A stretch of DNA of 64,000 nucleotides from Pollenia angustigena (GCA_930367215.1 OV884060.1:206711253-206775252); one strand, 5' to 3'; positions 33,166 through 44,879 are shown, numbered from the stretch's first letter. The notes: generated by a model not told the origin, from the sequence alone. Numbers and translations: made by a program.

Positions 33166-33745
33166 CACCACAGTTGGTTGGGAAGAGGGTATACTAATTT
33201 TGTCATTCCGTGTGAAACTTTTTTTTTATTATTCATTTAAATTCCCATAAAGTATATATATTCTGGTTCCTTGAGTAATTCTAAGTCGATTTAGCCATGT
33301 CCGTCTGTCTGTCCGTCTGTTGAAAACACGCTCACTTTCGAAAAACTCAAAAGAAATGAACAAACTTGGTGTAAAATTGCTTGTCCAGCAAAATTTTGTT
33401 ACAAAAACTTACATAAATAATGGAACAATGCACGGACTGATAAAAGATTTGGCAAAAATTCATTTGATTCGACTGGAACTCATTTCATGAAGATCCGTCC
33501 ATAATTTACCCAAGGCCCCATATAAACCCTACTCCCCCAACAGTTTGCGTATGCCTAAAACTGTATTAAATGTTATAACTACAAGATTTAGTACGTCACA
33601 GTTTTATAGGACTTTGAATGCTACTGTGAAATTTCGTGAAGATCGGTCCATGATTTACCCCAGCAAAAATTTTTTAAGATTTGGAAGCAAAAAACACGTA
33701 TCCCATCCGCTTCCCTTTGTGTTCCAAAAATTAACGGGGTTTAAA
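33166..33745 (+). repeat. DINE-1/mini-me-like repeat with GTCY tract
   Basis: Starts ATACCCTCCACCACAGTTGG ... GAGGGTATACTAATTTTGTC, then AAGTATATATATTCTGG and CCATGTCCGTCTGTCTGTCC (33296-33315). The TA-rich then GTCY order is the mini-me/DINE-1 signature. It continues with CCCATATAAACCCTACTCCC and GATCGGTCCATGATTTACCC. Confidence 0.7.
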
Positions 33746-33863
33746 TAAAATAAAAACGAATTAACGGGGTTTGTCAATTTATTCACTAAAACGATAAAAA
33801 CAACATAAAAGACAATTGTTAAAAATATAAATTATTCATGTAACAAACCCTGCAAATAATCAC

Positions 33864-34800
33864 CCCTATTATGAAAGTCGACGTCGACACAAGTCGACGG
33901 CACCCGAACAGTAATGGTATTTTCTGAGTCGTTGTTGACAATTATCGATGACCATTGACAGTCAATTGATATTTTCTAAGGCGCTTTTAAGTAGACGTCG
34001 AGTAGTATTATCCCCGTTTTAGTCGACAGGAAATTTTGCGACGACTCAAATGAAAGTTAAAGAAGTTTTAAATAAAATGTAAACATATTTATTAAAAACG
34101 CTTAAAATAAAAAAATGCAAATTTAAAAGAAGTTATGGGCACAAATTGTATTAGTAAATTTAACGCGAAAATTGCGAAAGTTCGGAATAGTTTCCTAAAA
34201 TAGCGAAAATGTCCAATTTAAGGCGAACGCCTCAAAGAAACGAGAAAATTCGGAAACATTTGCAAAAATAGCGAAAATTCTCGAACATTTTTAATATATA
34301 AAAAAAGCCACAAAATTGATTAAAGTCCCTTAAACTGTAACGAATGGCAAAAATTCGGTGAAAATTGCTCAATAAACGGAAATTCGCAAAACTTTGGTAA
34401 CAGCGGCATGAAAGAAAAGTCTTATATTTATTAATAAACGTTACAGCTATAAAGAATCAGAAAACTTACAGTAAAAATATCTTTTATCAAAAACATGCCA
34501 AAAATTCGCGAAAAAATACAAAATTGAAAACAAACTCTACACTTCACTTTAAAAAGCTAAATCGGTTAAAAAAACATATCGGAAAATAGCATAAATAGCG
34601 TTAAAAAGTAAGTGAAGAACAAAAGAAACAAAAAATAATTGGAGATGGGATTTTTTTTTGTCAAATTTTCGATAACTAGTCGACGTCGACACAACAATCT
34701 TATAAAATACCAAACTAACTTCGAAGTTATGTAGTCGTCGCCTTGATGTGACAACAATTAAAAATTAATGTCGACGTCGACAACGCCTTACATAATAGGG
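33864..34800. mobile_element. TIR element with GTCGACGTCGACA subterminal motifs
   Basis: CCCTATTATGAAAG and CATAATAGGG are the ends. GTCGACGTCGACA occurs near 33878 and again near 34678 and 34770. The interior is CGAAAATT-rich and non-coding. It abuts the giant fold-back at 34806. Confidence 0.7.
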
Positions 34801-34805
34801 CTGAA

Positions 34806-36477
34806 TATTGGACCACCTGATCCATATTGATAAAATGGACTACTCCATGGACTGGTCCGATGTAATGCAAGCATGGACCACGTCATTGTTAAAAAGTGCT
34901 TGTAGTGAGACGACATGTGTTCGTTTTTTAACGACATGTTTTCGTTTTTAAACGACTTCAAAACTAATCCTCTTGAGTATACCATGGAGTAGTTTTAAAA
35001 CTACTCCATAGTAGTCCAAAGTTGGGTTATATGGTCCTCCCCTAGGACATCGTAATGTTAAATATACCATGTTTCTTCCATACGTTTGGGTTACTTTTGG
35101 ACTAGTCCTTTGTGGGCTACTCTTTACACGCGTGTTTGGACTGGTCTTATTATTTGCAGGGAACTGATCGTAAGAAAATAAACACACACACAAGCAAAAG
35201 CAAAAACCCCGCAAAAAAATAGCGGTAAACAAAAAATCATTCTTTCCATGTTTCTGTTGTTTTTATTACGAATTATAAGTGGTAGTTAGCAAACGAACTA
35301 TAAGTCCAAACACGCGTGTAAAGAGTAGTCCACAAGGGACCAGGGCTAGTCCAAAAGTAACCCAAGCGTATGGAAAAACCCTGGAGGCTTATTCTGAATT
35401 GCGATGCGAAAATCAATGCGATGCGAAAATGCATAAATGCGAACAATTGCTATTCTGTATTGCGATATTCGCATATTTTTTTTTAATCGCATTTCAAATG
35501 CGAAAAGGTGACAAGTCGGTATTCTACATTGCGAAAACAAATGTCAAATTCGCAAAATTTCTTCGACAACAAAATAGCATTCGCAAAGTACAAACATGGT
35601 AGTGAAAGATATTATTTTATTTGTTTATTCATCATATATTTATTATTTAATTCAGGGAAGCAAGCAATAAGACCACCAAACCGCGTCAATTTGAAATAAT
35701 GATAGAATTTATGAATAAGAACCAAATGCACGATAGTCGGCAAATACTTTGTGACAAACGTTAACTGAAGAACTAAATATCAATGGACCACCTATTAGAG
35801 AAGCTGCAGGATGGAAAAAGTATGAAATATATAAACCAGATAAAAAATATTTGACTTCAACTTTAATTTTAATAGATTTGGGCCGATTTTAAAGTACACA
35901 CAAAATATTTTCATTTTCTTCGTCGTCGAACCACAGTTCCACAAAATCCATTTTTATTATTTTTTTTTATTACAGAATGTCCTAAATATATTTTTTAAAC
36001 AATTTTCACAGCCAAACACAAACAATTTATGTATTTGTAATTTGACGTTTATTGACACTGAAGTATATTTGAGCAGCGTTGCCACGATTTGAAATAAATT
36101 GCGAATGCAATTGCGAAAGTCTAACAGAATACCAATTTTCTTTCGCATCGCATTTCATTTGCGCATCGCATTGATTTTCGCATCGCAATTCAGAATAAGC
36201 CTCCTGGTCTATTTAACATTACGATGTCCTAGGAGAGGACCATATAACCCACCTTTGGACCACTTAGGAGTACATAGTTTTAAAACTACTCCATGGTATA
36301 CTCAAGAGGATTTGTTTTGAAATCGTTTAAAAACGAAAGCATGTCGTTAAAAACGAAGACATATCGTCTCACTACAAACACTTTTTAACAATGACATGGT
36401 CCATGCTTGCATTATATCGGACCAGTCCATGGAGTAGTCCATTTTAGCAAAATGGATCAGGTGGTCCAATTTTATTT
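34806..36477. mobile_element. Giant fold-back element with arms of about 350 bp
   Basis: The left arm (34806-35155) starts TTGGACCACCTGATCCATAT and passes through GACTGGTCCGATGTAATGC, CCTCTTGAGTATACCATGGA, CCTAGGACATCGTAATG and TTTACACGCGTGTTTGGACT. The right arm holds the same blocks inverted from 35300 to 36477, but is split by an 818-bp element (35385-36202). The spacer 35156-35299 is AT-rich. Small frames inside are mirror artefacts of the arms. Confidence 0.85.
35385..36202. mobile_element. Nested TIR element with 5-bp CCTGG duplication, 818 bp
   Basis: Ends AGGCTTATTCTGAATTGCG and CGCAATTCAGAATAAGCCT are inverted and continue with TGCGATGCGAAAATCAATGC. CCTGG flanks both sides (35380-35384 and 36203-36207). 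Removing it makes the right arm of the fold-back continuous with the left. ATGCGAAA/TTTCGCAT repeats fill the subtermini. No transposase was found. Confidence 0.8.
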
Positions 36478-37176
36478 GCAGGGACTTTTTAAAAAATGAT
36501 AAAAAATAAAAACGTCTTCTGTTTCAATGGAAATTGTTTCAGCTGCTTAATAGTCATCAGAGCAATGATTTTTGTGTATTTTTCTTTGCATATGTTTTTT
36601 ACCAAAGCAATAATTGGCGAACGAAGCTAAACATGGTATGAATGGCAAAGCCAATACGCTGTGCGTGACTTGATGAATTTTAAAACAACACCGATGTGTG
36701 TGGCTGAGAAAGTTTGATTGCATGAACACAAATGAGTGTATTTGATGTTGTTGATTCAATGCGAAATTTTTGCAATCGCACAAAGCCGTTCCCTGGTTCT
36801 TATATGAATCTTGAATCCCCCTTCTTAAAAACTTGTCTTATAGAGAATGGTGCAACTTATTTCCAACTTAATTCATACTAAAATAAAAGAAAACAAATTA
36901 ATCTTAATCTCTTTGATTTAATTTTTTTTTAATATATATTCTTTATTTTTTTTTTTTTTTTATTATTTATTGGTTTTGTTTTTCTAAACTTTTTCTAAGA
37001 GTGTAAACTTAATATTAAACAATATAAATTTTGATCGTTTTTTAAATATTATTTTTTACAAATTATTTTACTGTAGTGTAGCAAACTTTAAGTGGTGAGT
37101 GACAGAGTGAATTAGAGAGAAATAGAAAATAGTAAGTGAGTGTGAGTGAGTGCTTTTACTCGTAACATATAATTTA
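36478..37176. other. No gene seen
   Basis: Slightly mixed composition at 36540-36800, then AT-rich. The - strand frame 36547-36783 has scattered Cys/His but no recognisable domain or splice support. Confidence 0.35.
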
Positions 37177-37313
37177 TGTGGTGTTTATAGAACACGAGCG
37201 CCTTACGCGTCCGTTCAACTCACATTTAAAACAAAAACAAAATTTCGAAATTTGTTTTTGTTTTAAATGTAAGTTGAACGGACGAGTAAGGCGCTCGTGT
37301 TCTATAAACTACA
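37177..37313. mobile_element. Near-perfect hairpin MITE
   Basis: GTTTATAGAACACGAGCGCC to AACAAAATTTCG (37183-37245) pairs with its inverse to 37309, almost without a loop. The arm core TTAAAACAAAAACAAA also appears at 62440-62456, so the family is dispersed. Confidence 0.8.
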
Positions 37314-37863
37314 CATTAAACTTAAAAATAAGGTAAAAAAATATATTTAAAAAAAGGTTTTTAAATTATTTTTCTATAAACATAAAAATCTTAATTTAAA
37401 AGGAAAATTTTATTTTAATAGAGAATGAAAAAAAAAACATACAAAAGCAATTATAGAAAAATAAGGAAATTATGTAATGAAATTTTTCTTTTAAAACTTA
37501 TACGGCCACATTTTGAAAATCGACTTCGAATTCAGAACGAACTAAGTTCAAAAACTACTATAGTTTAAAAGTTCGTAAAAATATTTCTGTATCTATAAGA
37601 CTTACTCTTAAAACCAGGAAAAACTATGGTCATTTTGGCTGTCTTCCTTAAAGTTGTATTCAACGTCAAATACGTGTTTAATCGGGCAAATAACTATAAT
37701 TTTTAAAAATACTGTAAATCAAATACATTGTAATTTTATTAAACTTTGTTGCAAATGGTTTGCAATAGAGCAAAAGCACAATATCGTAGTTTTTTTTTTT
37801 TTTTTGAACCCAACAGCAAAATACCAGGAGTTTCCGTTAGATTTTATAAAAGAACTACGATAT

Positions 37864-38411
37864 GTTTCCGTTAGATTTTAAAAAGAGCTACGATATTTTG
37901 CATTTGCTCTTTCGCAAGACCGTTTGCACCAACTGAGCACACCGCTTTTGCCAATTTAAATAATGCGCCAGTTGCGTTTGTTTGCATATCATTTGCATCA
38001 GATGACTTTCGAAATGTAATACTTTGGCAAAGTTTTGCACGGTTGCGTTTGGAAATCTGTAGGTGAGATTGCTGCACTACAAAGCAACATGCGTTTAGGA
38101 AGGCAGCCTCTTCTCTTTTGATTTCAATTCCACACAGTTTCGTTAGATTTTATAAAAGAACTACGATATTTTGCATTTGCTCTTTCGCAAGACCATTTGC
38201 ACCAAAGACTGAGCACACCGCATTTGCTAATTTAAATAACGCGCCAGTTGCCTTTGTTTGCATATCATCTGTGAAACAGATGACTTTAGAAATGCAATAC
38301 TTTGGCAAAGTTTTGCACGGTTGCGTTTGGAAATCTGTAGGTGACATTGCTGCACTACAAAGCAACACGCGTTTAGGAAGGCAGCCTCTTCTCTTTTGAT
38401 TTCAATTTCAC
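37864..38411. repeat. Tandem duplication of a 274-bp unit
   Basis: Two units (from 37864 and 38138) share GTTAGATTTTA, ACGATATTTTGCATTTGCTC, GCGCCAGTTGC, TTTGGCAAAGTTTTGCACGG and GGCAGCCTCTTCTCTTTTGA, with scattered differences. A fragment of a third unit precedes them (37831-37863). Open frames on both strands follow the repeat and show no recognisable protein. Confidence 0.8.
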
Positions 38412-39177
38412 ACAATCTCGATTTCTAGAACATGGCCAATAATGTTGTGTTTTTCTTTTAAAATTCAAATGCCTTTAATTGAAATGTTGTTTTGTTTTAA
38501 ATACTACAATAATTTCTTTAGCTTTTTTGTTATAAAATAATTAAGAAAAAAACAAAACAAAATTCGTTGATTTACTTTTCTAAAGATTTAAAGCCTTGTA
38601 CGACTTTATATACATTTATGTCATTGTATTCATTCCTTTAAGTATATTTTAAGGAATAACACAATAAGTGGTAGGTAGAGATAGTACGCAACAATCATCT
38701 TAATTACCATCATACATATTTTTATTATCATTATTACATACATATATAATTAAGTTTGGTTAAATTTAATTTAATATTAAAGAATTCGTTTAATTATTGT
38801 CAGTCTTAGAAATTAATAGTTGTTGTTGTTGTTCTGGATTTTTTTGTAAAGTATAAATTAAGTATAATTTTATTATTAAGGAGTATTTTTGAATGAGTTA
38901 TTAAGTGAAATTTTTCGAAAGATGTTTCAAATTTTTTTCTTCTTGTAATAGTTTTTGGCATAAGCTTTGTTTTGAAAAGAAAAAAAACCCAAAAAAAAAA
39001 AAAAGTTGTATATGTATATTAAGAATAAAACCAATTTAAGACACAAAAATTACAACTAGTACATACTTATTTAGTCTACTAAAAGCCTACTTAAATTACT
39101 TACAAAAAAAACTCCCTTGGCCGGCTTTAAATTCTCTTTTTAAATATTGTAGTAAATTCAGTTTTTTCTTATGCAAC
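38412..39177 (-). other. 3' flank of RalGPS
   Basis: AT-rich, probably 3' UTR near the stop. Several TTTATT sites (AATAAA on the - strand) lie here and I cannot choose one. Repeats of GTTGTTGTTGTTG occur at 38820-38833. Confidence 0.35.
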
Positions 39178-39826
39178 CTATTCAAAGGACATTAGATTAA
39201 TGGGCAAAGTTTTCGGTGCACGATTTTGTTGTACAGCCAATTTACAAATAGAACTACACCACAATTGTGTGGTCTGAGAACTATCGGTGCGAAATTTGTA
39301 GATGGTACCCAATGAACGATGATACAATTCAAAAGTATTTTTATGTTTTGGATTGTCAGTGACTTGAGCAAACCAACCCTCTAAAGGACACACTTTACAG
39401 GGTTCTCGCTTAAAGTCACTACGTTCACTGCCTTTAAAGGATTTAGGCGGAAAGTACACTAAAGAATTGGCCCATATTTGTAACCAGTAACGTTGCCACG
39501 AGGCCACCGCCGGCTTACGTCCTTCTTTCTGTACAGTTTTACGCCTAACGCAACCCTGCAAGGAGTTCGCTTCATCTGGGGGTATTTTTAAGCTATTAAC
39601 CTCCATTAAATGACATGATATTACATCTGTATTATCACTTAAATTAATGTGTATGCTACCATTCGGGGTGCCAAGACATTGTGGCTGTTCCAGCACAGAA
39701 TCGTCTAGCAGATGACGTTGTTGTAATTGTTGACTTAAGGCGCTGTGGTCATGATAATGCGCATCGAAGCATGCACCATTTTGACCAGTTATAGCATCGT
39801 TGAAAATGTTAGACTTACCGAAAATG
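39178..39826 (-). CDS. RalGPS: RalGPS exon 5 (PH domain, C-terminus)
   Basis: The acceptor TTTCTTTGCAG ends at 39827, and the first base C completes the codon left by exon 4 (phase 2). The exon adds about 216 residues and ends at TAG 39178-39180. Residues 605-716 of the joined protein form a pleckstrin-homology domain: SLQGCVRRKTV start, WQRYWLQIWANSLVYF strand pair, then KPIKxFKREP-like basic loop (SDFKREPCKV), NTFELYHRSLGTIYKF, and the C-terminal helix with the conserved Trp (TQLWCSSICKLA). In RalGPS the PH domain directs the exchange factor to membranes by phosphoinositide binding. The part before it is a Gln/His/Asp-rich linker. Direct splicing from exon 4 is phase-compatible, but an extra exon in the 9.6-kb intron is possible. 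Confidence 0.9.
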
Positions 39827-40173
39827 CTGCAAAGAAAATTTAAGTTAAAACTTAATAAGTACATGTTATTCAAAAGTATGTAATTAAATTTATTATTTAA
39901 AAGCAGTTGGAAAGAAGCATTTATTATTAAGTTTTTTTTTTTTTTTGGTTTATTAAGAACAACACATGTATGTTGGAAAAAACGTTAAACAAAATTCTTG
40001 CAAATTAAAATGTTTTTAAGAGCCATAAATACTTAAATATAATTTTTTCTAATATTGAAAATAAACAGTAAAAAAGCCATATTAAAAAAATAAAGTTTTA
40101 GCAAATTGGGTAGACGGTTTTTTTTTTATATGGGCAAATAAAACACAAAATTGCAATTAACTTAAAACACATT

Positions 40174-41918
40174 AAGGGTATTCATTTCAGTTTTTTTATT
40201 TGTTGGAAAAATGGAAAAGTGGAAAAATTTAATTTTTGTTACAACAAACACAAGGAAAAACTTTTCCACCGAAAGTTGCAATTTAATCAAGCTTTAACCA
40301 AGTGTAAAAAAATCAGATTGAAAAATTACAATAGGTGCGTTTGAGTACTTTTACAGTAAAATGCAGTAAATGAGTAAACTAAAAAATTTTCTCTCACAAA
40401 AAGCTGTTGTCCAAAAAAGTACGCGAACGCAAAATTTGTAAAAATTCGTACAATAAAGGCAACAGCTGATGGCAAATAATTGAAGTGTTGAAAAATATTG
40501 ACACTTTTGACTACTTATCTCGTTTTCTTATCGGTACTCGATTAAATACTTCTTATAACACGAACATTTTTGGAAAATACAAACAAACAATTTTATGTAA
40601 TCTCTCATATTTGTTTGTTTTTTATTTTATTTGATTTTACTAATTTGTAGCGGGTTAAATTATTTAAAAGATGGTGAATAATTTTTTTGCTATTGATTAC
40701 TTAAGTACTCAAATACTTCACACTTTTACAACTCTAAAAAATTAACATAACAAAAAAAATTTCAAAAGTTTGTATTTAGCCAAATAAATGCTTCACAAAC
40801 ATGTTTAATTAATTAATATTAATTCACTTTTTGTTTTGGTTTAATTTTTATTTCAACTTTTCTTTTATTAAACAATTTTTTCACAATTTTTATGCTTTTT
40901 ATTTGTTACTTTTGTTTGTTTACCTTTGAAACATATGTTTTTTTGATTTACTAAATTTTACTGCAAAAATTTCTGCAGTAAAAATTTGTAAATACTCAGA
41001 CAAGAACTGTCACTTTTCGCTCTCAATTTATGTTCTCATTTACTGCATTTTGTGTACTCGAACGCAATTTCGTAAAATGCAGTAAAGTTTAGTAAAAAAT
41101 AGTAAAAACTTTTGTGTTCTCGAACGCACCTAATTTTACAATTTTTAAAGAGTTGGCAATTCATAAACGTCCAATTGAGTGTGGTTGCCACCATATTAAA
41201 AATGTTGTTATTTCTCACAAAAAGCACTAAAATTTACATCTCAACTATGATTCTTTAAACTCCATTTTTATTAAATCAAATTTTACTTTTTTTAAAACTT
41301 CGTTTTTCAAAACTAAATAAAAAATGAATTCTATACAAAAAAATAAAAAAAAAGAACTTAAAAATGACGTGTCAATTAAAATAATCAATTAATTCAATTT
41401 TAACTCTTTTATTTGGCATTTTGAAAAATATCAATTACTTCCAAGACACATTAGTGTTGAGTGTAAAACGTAGCTATTATTTTGTTCCATTGTAATTTAG
41501 AAAAATGTATCACTTTGTAAGGGTTCGTGTAACCTAATAAATATATTACACAACTATAATGCATCACTATTTTTTAGAAAAGAAAACACCATAAAAAATA
41601 CCTGTTATGTATTGATTACTAGATGGCAATCCTTTTTATGTTTGCATATTTTTAGTACTTATCCAATTCTTAATAACAGTTATATTTTATGTACCTTTTG
41701 TAAAATGCATATAGAAATACTAATTCATTCCTCTTAACGTTTTACTTGTTGAACAAGCATCCATATTGAAATTGTTATTAAATAGATATTAATTTGTATA
41801 TTGAAATATTAACATACGCGTGTTTTATTTGTACGTAAAGATATAACAATACCGTTCACGACAATAAGGTGTAATTTTCCTTTTTTCCAACCAAAAAAAT
41901 GTTGAAATGAATACCCTT
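40174..41918. mobile_element. TIR element AAGGGTATTCATTTCA, 1.7 kb, with nested element
   Basis: AAGGGTATTCATTTCAG ... TTGGAAAAATGG at the left and CCTTTTTTCCAACC ... TGAAATGAATACCCTT at the right are inverted. The end is close to that of the smaller MITEs at 46876 and 50562 (AAGGGTATTCACGT). Interior AT-rich, no transposase. Confidence 0.65.
40332..41132. mobile_element. Nested TIR element TAGGTGCGTT, 801 bp
   Basis: TAGGTGCGTTTGAGTAC and GTTCTCGAACGCACCTA are inverted. TGCAGTAAA motifs repeat near both ends (40361, 41042, 41076). No coding capacity. Confidence 0.7.
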
Positions 41919-42059
41919 ATTATTGAGAATTTTCTTATTTTACTTTAAGCTTTATAAAATTCCCAAATGCTTATGGAGTCGGACGAATATATTTTTCTTA
42001 AAAACTATGCATAATAAGCAAGGACTTCATAGTTATAACCAGGGAAACCATGCAATTGC

Positions 42060-42292
42060 ATGTTTTTCCTTGTGCGACCAATGAAGGCAAAAACAATAAT
42101 ATATTTATACGTTTTAGAGCCTTTTATGACTTTTGGCATCGATTCGTTAGTGCATATTTTTGCATATTTTACCGTCTCCAGCATTTTTGTGCATAATTTA
42201 TTTAAACGAGCGTTTTTGCAGTATTCTTTTAATTTTATATCGCATATTTTGCCTTTTTAATACATATTTTGATACATAAATTTTTTCCAAAT
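42060..42292. repeat. GCATATTTT dispersed repeat fragment
   Basis: CTTGTGCGACCAATGAAGGC, ATATTTATACGTTTTAGAGC and TTTTGGCATCGATTCGTT match 23385-23480. It contains several GCATATTTT words. Decayed and non-coding. Confidence 0.5.
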
Positions 42293-42480
42293 GCTGGGGC
42301 CTAATTCTGGCAGTCGTCATCGAGTACTTTCTTGATTCGAAAGCAATTTTATTTCAGTCGATACTAAACGAAAAAAATATTTCCGATTCGTTCTTTATTG
42401 ACTGAAATAATTAGATATTAATTAAGTTGCTTTCGAATCGAGAAAGTACTCGATAACGACTGCCAAAATCAGGCCCCAGC
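42293..42480. mobile_element. Fold-back MITE GCTGGGGCCT, 188 bp
   Basis: GCTGGGGCCTAATTCTGGCA and TGCCAAAATCAGGCCCCAGC are inverted. The arms run about 52 bp through CGAGTACTTTCTTGATTCG. It splits the GCATATTTT repeat fragment. Confidence 0.8.
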
Positions 42481-42591
42481 GGTTAGCAGATGGCTTTTCT
42501 GTTTTAAATATGTATCTGGTTAGCAGATGGCTTTTCTGTTTTAAATATGTATCTGGTTAGCAGATGGCTTTTCTGTTTTAAATATGTATCT
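42481..42591. repeat. Three identical 37-bp tandem units
   Basis: GGTTAGCAGATGGC followed by TTTTCTGTTTTAAATATG and TATCT is repeated three times without a difference. A single diverged unit is at about 23573-23600 in the related fragment. Confidence 0.85.
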
Positions 42592-42964
42592 GTATACCGA
42601 ATTCATCTACATTTAAATTTTACTCTTAAATTGTAAGACAAAGCAGGTTGTCATTAAAGATAAAAATTATGCGATGTGTATAATACATAGAAATCTAGAC
42701 CAATCTTTTAGTATAACGATCGACTCAGAATCACTTTTTAGTCAAATATTTGATCAAATATGGACGAAGTCTATTTACGTAAATGGTAAGAATCTGTTTA
42801 CATTTTCTCCATAAATACTTCTTTCCAAATTAAGACTCTTTGTGACCGTAACCCCCTAAAAATATTTTACTGCAAATTAAATTATTTTCGAATCAGTTTA
42901 CCATTAGCCCAGAGCTCCCATCCTTAAATAGCTTTGATTTTTTTTTTTTTTTAATTTTAAAAGA

Positions 42965-43640
42965 TTTTGTTATTCGTGCTTAATTCCCAATTTTTATTCT
43001 TGATAAAAACACTGATATTTAGTGTTGATGGGATAAGCTATTCCTATGCGCATTTCACTGGTTGCTGAGGCCAGATCGCCAGGAAACTTGATCCAAAAAG
43101 ATTTTTGAAAAACTAAAGATATTAAACCAAATAAAACTGTTAGGCCCCTATTACGGTTTACAACTCAACTCAGTTGAGTTGCAATTTCTTAATTTCTTAA
43201 TTTTTGTATTATGGTTTACAACTTTGCTATATTGAGGTGAACAGAAACATAACAAAAATTACAACTGATCACATCCAGTTGTCTTAATTACAACTTAACT
43301 GAGTTGAGTTGTTAACCGTAATATGGGCCTTAAGCGTATAAGAATTATAAGCAACAGTTCTACTTGTAACAATATCAAAGTTTAAACAAAAACATCAACA
43401 ATAAACAGTGAGTTTATCTCTTCTTACATTCCCCACTACAATTTTTTGGAATTCTTATAGCATTAATTGTACTTGAAAATAGGTTAAGAAAAAGCAATAT
43501 GAAAACAAAAACAACTTGCAAAAGCATGTTGCTAGTTAAGTTTTTTTAGACCGTGCGCTGCCAGTTTATTTAATTTTTGGGAATACAAAATTTGTAATCT
43601 TAAAAGATTTTGTTATTCGTGCTTAAATGTTAACATTAAT
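42965..43640 (-). repeat. Dispersed repeat, copy B (reverse), with MITE insertion
   Basis: Reverse copy of 4130-4680: TGCTTAATTCCCAATTTTTA, GTGTTGATGGGATAAGC, TATGCGCATTTCA, AGCAACAGTTCTACTTG, AACTTGCAAAAGCATGTTGC. Interrupted at 43143-43329. Confidence 0.65.
43143..43329. mobile_element. Harbinger-like MITE with TTA duplication, 187 bp
   Basis: Ends GGCCCCTATTACGGTTTACA and GTTAACCGTAATATGGGCC are inverted, continuing CAACTCAACTCAGTTGAGTT. TTA flanks both sides (43140-43142 and 43330-43332). Copy A at 4484-4492 shows the undisturbed site. GGCCC ends with a TTA target are PIF/Harbinger style. Confidence 0.85.
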
Positions 43641-43948
43641 TAACAACTTAGCGCCCGTACCTAAAATCCCTTTAAGACAAAAACCATATGGTTGTTAATA
43701 TGTAGATATTATTCGGCGTTAACATCTATGAATTTTAACCTAATATGGGCTTACGCGATAATATTTGTAGGTTTTTTTTCAATTTTGTTGTTACTGTAAA
43801 TTGTTGATTATTTTTTCTTCAAATGAGCAATTTTTGATTTTTTAGGGCATATTCTTAACAATTTTCAGGGCATATTTTCGAGTTTGTACTGCATATTAAA
43901 TGCGCATAAAACGCGTTGTTTTGGGCATATTTCTGGTACCCCTGTTTA

Positions 43949-44791
43949 TCTATATATATAAAACAGGATGTGTGTATGTTTGTATGTATGTAACGTATGG
44001 ACTCCAAAACGGCTGAGCCGATTTTGATGAAATTTTTAGGGAATCTTCAGAATATTCAGGCGGGTGACACTGTGAAGGGCGTGGCAAAATCCAATTTTCA
44101 TATTGCACCACCAATGACATCTATATAATTTGGACGATTTTTTCTTTAAAATGATCGCCATGGTCCAACTTAGATGTATACGAAAAGAAAATTTTGCCCC
44201 GCCCACTTTTACGCCCACTTTTTTCGAATTACCGAAAATCAGAAAACGGCTCCATCGATTTGACAAATTTTTCTTTCAAATGTTCGTATTAATCCATTTT
44301 AAGTTTTCATCGAAAGAAAAATTTACCACGGCTACTTTTACGCCCACTTTTTCTATTAAGCGCATAACTTGAGAACGGCTTGACCGATTTGGACGATTTT
44401 TTTTTAAATGATTGCCATAGTCCAACTTAGGTTTTTACGGAAAGAAAATTTTGCCCCGCCCAATTTTCTCGATTTACCTAAAATCAAAAAACGGCTCCTA
44501 CTTTTACGCCCACTTTTTCTATTAAGCGCATAACTTGAGAACGGCTTGACCGATTTGGACGATTTTTTCTTTAAAATAATCGCCATGGTCCAACTTAGGT
44601 TTTAACGGAAAGAAAACGTTGCCCCGCCCACTTTAACGCCCACTTATTTCGATTTACCTAAAATCAGAAAACGGCTCCATTGATTTGACTAATTTTTCTT
44701 TCAAATGTTCGTATCTTTTTAACGGATTTTAAAAATCGAACGCAAACATTTTTCCTAATTTGGACAGGACAACGTCTGTCGGGTCAGCTAG
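43949..44791 (+). mobile_element. Helitron-like non-autonomous repeat, copy 2 (complete)
   Basis: Starts TCTATATATATAAAACAGG after an A and ends GGGTCAGCTAG before a T. About 10 bp before the end is a hairpin, GACAG (44763-44767) with CTGTC (44776-44780). TC start, CTAG end, 3' hairpin and A|T target are the Helitron rules. The interior has three to four degenerate units (CATGGTCCAACTTAGG, TTTTGCCCCGCCCA, CGCCCACTTTTTCTATTAAG). Confidence 0.75.
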
Positions 44792-44879
44792 TAACTTATT
44801 ATAAATAAATTTGTATTGTAATTATTGTTTCCAATTCTTATTTCGAACAAGGGTGCTGCCTTTAATTGTGAATAAAATC

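Noticed and set aside
35279..35699. 107- and 63-codon frames
   Set aside because: They cross the junction of the fold-back arm and the nested TIR element, so they cannot be a single gene.
38118..38399. 93-codon frame and its antisense partners
   Set aside because: They coincide with the 274-bp tandem unit and lack support.
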